Source: Microcaldota archaeon (GTDB taxonomy: Archaea; Micrarchaeota; Micrarchaeia; Anstonellales; JAGGVH01). From it: 41,162 bases of DNA. The position numbers were made by a program, and so were the translations under genes. The stretch lies in contig JAGGVH010000036.1 in the NCBI GenBank assembly GCA_021158105.1, forward strand, positions 1 to 41,162, in the 5' to 3' direction. Shown here in pieces: positions 35,884 through 41,162 of the stretch. The notes under the pieces were generated by a model. The model was not told where the DNA came from, searched no databases, and worked only from the letters and a program-made list of their open reading frames with translations. Numbering within the stretch: the stretch's first letter is position 1; each line of letters opens with the position of its first letter.

Positions 35884-37062
35884 ATGCCGCGAACTGTGGA
35901 GGATAGCACAAGAATTATGAAGGAAGATTCTGATGTGATCGAAATAAAAAGGTTTATGGAAGGCAGGGATTATGATAGAATGCTTGAAAAGCTAAAATCA
36001 TTAAATAATGTTTATGTTAATTCACCGACTAAAGCAAAAATCATTGCTATGTATGCCCGAACCCTTGCATCATTATTAATGGATGCTAAAAAATATGAAG
36101 AGGCAATAAATCTGTATAAGGAAGTTGTGCAGTTATACCCACCAGATAAGACAAATGCATCAAAGAATATTGCACAATGTTATGAAAATCTTGCAGATAA
36201 AGAAAAGAACCTTGAAAAAAAGATAGGTTTATTAAAAAAGGCGAGAATGGCATGGGAGGATGCAAGGTTTGGATTGAAAAATGTAAAATATTCTCTTGTT
36301 TCAAAAGATGAAATTGATAATAATATCGAAAGGTTGACAGTTGATTTGGCAGATGTGTATGTAAAAGTTGCAAATGATATTTTTAATGATGCGCGTTCGT
36401 CTGCTGAAGAGGATAAACATGCAAAATTGTATATAAAAAATGCAATTAGGGAATATGCTAATGCAGGAAGATATGACAAGGTTAAAGAGATTATAAATAA
36501 TATGAATACTTATACTTCAGTTCCTATTATGGAAACACTTAATTATCTTATGCAGTTTAAAGGAAAAGATAAATTGGTTTCAGCTGTTGCGAACGATTTA
36601 GCTGATGTTGCAAAGAAGTTTTATAATTCTGATAAAACATTTAGTGATGAATATAATAAGTTTGTTAAGCAAGTTACTAATGAGAATGATAAAAAGATGT
36701 TAAATGATGTTATAGTGGCGTCTGGAAGAACAAAAGAGGATGATTATATTGATGAAGTTAATAAATATAAAAATGGTCCGCTTGACAAAGAGATTGATGC
36801 AAGACTGAAATGGGCTGCCTATAGGATATATAATGGATATGAGTATGCATATGTTAGTATAACTGTTAATCCTTTAACTAAACGGGAAGATGCATATTCA
36901 GGTGGTAAGCTTAATAAGAAGATTGAAGCAGCATTAGGAGCAGTTTCTGATGTTGCGTTTGATCAGGAAATTAAAAAGAAAATAAAAAATGGGGAAATAA
37001 AAAATGACGTAGAAATATATAACTTATTAAAGAAGAGGTATACAGGACATCTTAATGAGTAA
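35884..37062 (+). CDS. TPR-like helical repeat protein
   Basis: KAKIIAMYARTLASLLMDAKKYEEAINLYKEVVQLYPPDKTNASKNIAQCYENLADKEKN; begins 1 nt after the preceding stop with GGTGAT Shine-Dalgarno inside the upstream gene. Confidence 0.7.
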   Translation: MPRTVEDSTRIMKEDSDVIEIKRFMEGRDYDRMLEKLKSLNNVYVNSPTKAKIIAMYARTLASLLMDAKKYEEAINLYKEVVQLYPPDKTNASKNIAQCYENLADKEKNLEKKIGLLKKARMAWEDARFGLKNVKYSLVSKDEIDNNIERLTVDLADVYVKVANDIFNDARSSAEEDKHAKLYIKNAIREYANAGRYDKVKEIINNMNTYTSVPIMETLNYLMQFKGKDKLVSAVANDLADVAKKFYNSDKTFSDEYNKFVKQVTNENDKKMLNDVIVASGRTKEDDYIDEVNKYKNGPLDKEIDARLKWAAYRIYNGYEYAYVSITVNPLTKREDAYSGGKLNKKIEAALGAVSDVAFDQEIKKKIKNGEIKNDVEIYNLLKKRYTGHLNE

Positions 37063-37133
37063 TTAATAATTGTACATTCAGCTATTTTCCCAACCAAAAG
37101 AACTATAAAAACACCAGCTTATAAATTTTATTT

Positions 37134-37913
37134 ATGTTAAAAAAGAAAAGGTTTGGCCAGGTGTTTGCTACTGATAACTTGATCACTATAATTATGAGCA
37201 CTGTTTGTAAGTATGCATCATTTGATGGTAAATATGTATTAGAGATAGGTCCGGGAGAAGGTAAGTTTACAGAGAAGATTTTAGAGTGTAACCCGCATAA
37301 ACTCATTGCTGTTGAAAAGGATTTTGAGTGTGTACAATTTTTAAGGAACCGGTTTGCAGAGTATGATAATTTTGAGTGTGTTAAATGTGATATTTTAGAG
37401 TATGAGCCGCCAAAGATTGATATTGTTATAGGCAATATCCCGTATTACATTTCATCAGACCTTTTAGTGCATATGAGAACATGGGATTTTAAAGTGGCGT
37501 TTATAATGCTTCAGAAAGAGTTTGCACATCGTTTGATTGAAAAGCCGGGAAATAAAAAGTATTCACGATTGACAGCTACAGCACAGTATCATTATAACAT
37601 CAGAGTTTTAAAAAATGTATCGCGCGGACTGTTTACACCAGTGCCGCGTGTGGATTCGTCGCTTGTCATGTTTGAGAAGAAGAAGGTTGTGCCGTTGACA
37701 GAATGTGAAGATAACATTCTTAATATGCTTTTTGTTCATAAGAAGAATACTCTTGCAAATGCGATAAAGTATGCATTGTCAAATGATAAGGAGATTAAAA
37801 AGCTGAGCAGGATTTTTGTAGAATTGTATGGTGAAAGTATCTTGGATAAGCATATGTTTAAAATTGATGGTGGGAAAATAATAAAAGGCTGTAAGGTGTT
37901 TTGTAAAAGTTGA
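37134..37913 (+). CDS. ksgA: 16S rRNA dimethyladenosine transferase
   Basis: KKRFGQVFATDN; VLEIGPGEGKFTEKI; IVIGNIPYYISSDLL (NxPY). Confidence 0.93.
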   Translation: MLKKKRFGQVFATDNLITIIMSTVCKYASFDGKYVLEIGPGEGKFTEKILECNPHKLIAVEKDFECVQFLRNRFAEYDNFECVKCDILEYEPPKIDIVIGNIPYYISSDLLVHMRTWDFKVAFIMLQKEFAHRLIEKPGNKKYSRLTATAQYHYNIRVLKNVSRGLFTPVPRVDSSLVMFEKKKVVPLTECEDNILNMLFVHKKNTLANAIKYALSNDKEIKKLSRIFVELYGESILDKHMFKIDGGKIIKGCKVFCKS

Positions 37914-37935
37914 CATTGTTTGTGGTGGTATTATG

Positions 37936-39669
37936 ATGAGAACTCATACGTGTGGCGAACTGAGAGAGAATGATGAAGGTAAGATTGTTGTCCTTTCTGG
38001 ATGGATAAAAAGAATTCGGGAGTATAGCAAGATTGTGTTTATTGATTTATGGGACAGGTATGGTATGACACAAGTTGTTATTGATAAGACATTGATTGGT
38101 GATAAAAAGATAAAAAAAGAATCTGTTGTCCAGGTTAAAGGGAAGGTTAGATTGCGAGAATCACCGAACCCCAACATTAAAACCGGCAAGATTGAGGTTG
38201 ATGCAGAGGAATTCAATGTGTTGTCTTTATCAGAACAGTTGCCCATGGAGATTGGTGATCCTAATAATACTGATTATACTAGGTTGAAGTATAGGTTTCT
38301 TGACATGCGCAGGGATGAGATGCAGTATAACATTTATATGAGGTATAAGATAACTCATGAAATCAGTAAATATTTTGATTCTCAGAATTTTATTGCGGTT
38401 GAAACTCCCATACTTGCCAAGTCAACACCTGAAGGTGCAAGAGACTACCTTGTTCCTTCAAGGATAAATAAGGGCAAGTTTTATGCGCTTCCTCAAAGTC
38501 CGCAGTTGTTTAAGCAGTTGTTGATGGTGGCAGGGTTTGACAGGTATTATCAAGTCGCAAGATGTTTTAGGGATGAGGACCTTAGGGCTGACAGGCAACC
38601 AGAGTTTACCCAGATTGACATGGAAATGAGTTTTGTTGACGAAGAGGATATAATGGCAATAGTTGAAGGTATGATGAAGCACGTTTTTAAGAATGTTTTA
38701 AACATTGAGATAGATACGCCTTTTAAACGAATGACGTATGATGATGCGATGTCATTGTACGGTAGTGATAAGCCTGACTTGAGGTATGACCTCAAACTTA
38801 ATGATATTACTGAGATATGTAAAGGTTCGTCGTTTAAAGTGTTATCCGATGCAGAGATGGTGAAATGTATCCATCTTCCTGTTAACGTTAGGGATGTGGT
38901 TTTCAGCAGGAAGGACATTGATAAGTTTGCAGAAGAGATTAAGCCGTTCGGGGCTAAAGGGGTCATATATCTTAGGTTTGGTCATGAAGGATTAGAAGGC
39001 CCCATGGCCAAACACATTGAGGACAGTACAAAAGACAAACTGATAAGTAAGTTTGACATGCAAAAAGGCGATTCTTTATTTATTATTTCGGGTGATAAAA
39101 AGGTTGTTGAACGGTCGCTTGGAGAACTTCGTAGGAGACTTGCGAGTCATCTCAATCTTGCTGATGATGACAAGTTTGAGTTTGTATGGATTGTTGATTT
39201 TCCGATGTTTGAGTATAATGATGATGAGAAGAGGTATGTGGCAGTGCACCACCCCTTTACACAACCTAAGATTAAAGATTATGATGAGTTGAAGGATAAG
39301 GAGAATTGCAAGGCAAGAGCGTATGACATTGTTTTAAACGGTGAGGAGTTGGGTGGTGGTTCAATCCGTATTAACACAGTTGAAATGCAGGAAAAGGTGT
39401 TTAAGGAGATAGGGCTTGACATGGAAAAAGCAAGACAACGGTTTGGGTTCTTGCTTGACGCGTTCAAGTATGGCGCACCGCCGCATGGTGGGATAGCATT
39501 GGGGCTTGACCGCATGATTGCAATCATGTTAAAGATAAAAGATCATGATATCAGGGAAACGATTGCGTTCCCTAAGATGAAAAATGCTGAAGATCCAATG
39601 TTGGAAGCACCATCCGAGGTTGATAGTGAACAGTTGGACGAGTTGGGGTTGGGATTAAAGTTGAGTTAG
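37936..39669 (+). CDS. aspS: Aspartyl-tRNA synthetase, bacterial type
   Basis: STPEGARDYLVPSRINKGKFYALPQSPQLFKQLLMVAGFDRYYQVARCFRDEDLRADRQPEFTQIDMEMSFV; GAD-like insertion; FGFLLDAFKYGAPPHGGIALGLDRMIAIM. Confidence 0.95.
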   Translation: MRTHTCGELRENDEGKIVVLSGWIKRIREYSKIVFIDLWDRYGMTQVVIDKTLIGDKKIKKESVVQVKGKVRLRESPNPNIKTGKIEVDAEEFNVLSLSEQLPMEIGDPNNTDYTRLKYRFLDMRRDEMQYNIYMRYKITHEISKYFDSQNFIAVETPILAKSTPEGARDYLVPSRINKGKFYALPQSPQLFKQLLMVAGFDRYYQVARCFRDEDLRADRQPEFTQIDMEMSFVDEEDIMAIVEGMMKHVFKNVLNIEIDTPFKRMTYDDAMSLYGSDKPDLRYDLKLNDITEICKGSSFKVLSDAEMVKCIHLPVNVRDVVFSRKDIDKFAEEIKPFGAKGVIYLRFGHEGLEGPMAKHIEDSTKDKLISKFDMQKGDSLFIISGDKKVVERSLGELRRRLASHLNLADDDKFEFVWIVDFPMFEYNDDEKRYVAVHHPFTQPKIKDYDELKDKENCKARAYDIVLNGEELGGGSIRINTVEMQEKVFKEIGLDMEKARQRFGFLLDAFKYGAPPHGGIALGLDRMIAIMLKIKDHDIRETIAFPKMKNAEDPMLEAPSEVDSEQLDELGLGLKLS

Positions 39670-39719
39670 TTTAGAGTTTAAAGTTGGATATTTTATTGTT
39701 TGAAAGTCATTAATAACAT

Positions 39720-39756
39720 CCCTGCTAAATTTGATTTATTTTTTATTTTAGCAGGG
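39720..39756. promoter_or_regulatory. Perfect 10-bp inverted repeat CCCTGCTAAA-N17-TTTAGCAGGG
   Basis: Read directly; lies between aspS and the AAA ATPase gene. Confidence 0.6.
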
Positions 39757-39791
39757 TTAAATTTAAAAGCATTTCTGTTTTTAATTAGTAT

Positions 39792-41009
39792 ATGGTTCAA
39801 TATATACATAGAGAATTGGAAACAAAGGTCAAAAGATATATGAAGACAAAGGAGATTATTGCTATAGTTGGGCCTAGACAAGCAGGCAAAACAACAATGA
39901 TTAATCATATCTTGGATGAAATTAAAAATAAGAAAATTAAAAGGATTTCTTTTGACAATCTGAAAATACTGAACCTTTTTGAAAACGACATTGACTCGTT
40001 TATAGAACTTTATGTTACTCCTTATGATATTCTCTTCATAGATGAGATTCATTATTCAAGAGAAAGTGGGAAAAAACTTAAGTATATCTATGACACATGT
40101 AAAACAAAGATTGTTATATCAGGGTCTTCATCACTTGAGATAAGAGCACAGAGTATAAAATATTTGGTTGGTAGAATTTTTATATTTCATCTATACCCAT
40201 TTTCTTATGTTGAATTTTTAAGTACAAAAACAAATAATTTGTTAAATATTTACAGAAAAGGAAATTTTGGTAAAGAGATTTTGAATAGGTTGAATAAATA
40301 TTTAGAAGAATTTATTCTTTACGGTGGATATCCAAGGGTCGTCCTTTCAAAAGATAAAGACGAAAAGAGGATTGTGTTAGAAAACATATACAATACTTAT
40401 GTACTAAAAGATGTAAAAGGGGTTTTAGGAATTGCTGATGATTATAAATTCATAACATTGGTTAAAGCATTATCATTGCAGATTGGAAATCTTATTAATT
40501 ATTCAGAGCTTATGTCATTGACAGGGTTATCTTTCCATGAATTAAAAAAATACATGAATATATTAAATAAGACATACATATGCAAAGAATTACCTCCTTT
40601 CTTTAAAAATAGAAGATTAGAATTGGTCAAAAGCAACAAGGTATATTTTTTTGACATGGGTCTTAGAAACACAGTAATAAATAATTTCAGTAATGAAAGA
40701 AGTGATATCGGTGCCCTAATGGAAAATTTTGTTCTGAGTGAATTTATAAAGAATGATGTTGATGTGATGTATTGGAGGAGTAAGTCGGGAGCAGAAGTGG
40801 ATTTTATATTATTAGAAAATAACCAGATAACACCAATTGAGGTTAAGTATAAACTAAGAAAAAATGTCATTACAAAATCTTTGTTAAGTTTCATAAAAAA
40901 ATATAACCCAAAAAAAGCATATGTTTTATCACTGGATTTTGATTCAAAAAGGAAAGTCTTAAACACTCAAGTTAATTTTTCACCTTTCTTGAAGAACAAG
41001 TTGTTCTGA
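39792..41009 (+). CDS. AAA-family ATPase with DUF4143-like C-terminus
   Basis: IIAIVGPRQAGKTTMINHIL; DILFIDEIHYSRESGKKLKYIYD; VISGSSSLEIRAQS; C-terminal VMYWRSKSGAEVDFILLENNQITPIEVKYK. Confidence 0.88.
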   Translation: MVQYIHRELETKVKRYMKTKEIIAIVGPRQAGKTTMINHILDEIKNKKIKRISFDNLKILNLFENDIDSFIELYVTPYDILFIDEIHYSRESGKKLKYIYDTCKTKIVISGSSSLEIRAQSIKYLVGRIFIFHLYPFSYVEFLSTKTNNLLNIYRKGNFGKEILNRLNKYLEEFILYGGYPRVVLSKDKDEKRIVLENIYNTYVLKDVKGVLGIADDYKFITLVKALSLQIGNLINYSELMSLTGLSFHELKKYMNILNKTYICKELPPFFKNRRLELVKSNKVYFFDMGLRNTVINNFSNERSDIGALMENFVLSEFIKNDVDVMYWRSKSGAEVDFILLENNQITPIEVKYKLRKNVITKSLLSFIKKYNPKKAYVLSLDFDSKRKVLNTQVNFSPFLKNKLF

Positions 41010-41089
41010 ACTTAGTTTAGTATATAATACAATAAAATCACATAATAACATTAACAGCACTTCTGACAATATAATGGTAATCACTTTAA

Positions 41090-41162
41090 CTATCTATTCT
41101 GTTTTGTTTTAGATTCCAAATTAGCCATTCTTTTACTAATCTCTTTGCTAACTCCTTCCAAA
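41090..41162 (-). CDS. Possible C-terminal end of a CDS continuing beyond the window
   Basis: Minus strand reads ...LEGVSKEISKRMANLESKTKQNR*. Confidence 0.3.
   Translation of the reverse strand, partial: LEGVSKEISKRMANLESKTKQNR

Noticed and set aside
40499-40966. Minus-strand 155-aa ORF
   Set aside because: Antisense to the AAA/DUF4143 ATPase; shadow ORF.

Overview
The window is an AT-rich archaeal chromosome segment, dense in housekeeping genes. Recognisable genes: the C-terminus of GlmS followed by a GlmU-like and a GlmM-like gene; aTrm56; LeuRS; AglB/STT3; DUF357; a long tRNA-splicing endonuclease; two class III signal-peptide pilin-like proteins; Tmk; an aminotransferase; PsmB; aCPSF1; ProRS; Kae1; a DUF359 dephospho-CoA kinase; L40e; an Lrp-like regulator; class I LysRS; TBP; L21e; RpoF; DUF655; KsgA; a bacterial-type AspRS; and an AAA/DUF4143 ATPase. 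Two tRNA genes are interrupted. tRNA-Asn(GTT) has one intron. tRNA-Met(CAT) has two, one at the canonical 37/38 site and one in the T-loop at 56/57. The endonuclease in the same window is about 379 aa and looks like the three-unit epsilon2 type described from ARMAN archaea. The most notable accessory feature is a three-gene insertion (about 33.5-37.1 kb) between DUF655 and ksgA. It contains a repeated 26-nt upstream element, a secreted protein with about four ~145-aa repeats, and a TPR-like partner. Product names rest on motif recognition by eye; no searches were run.
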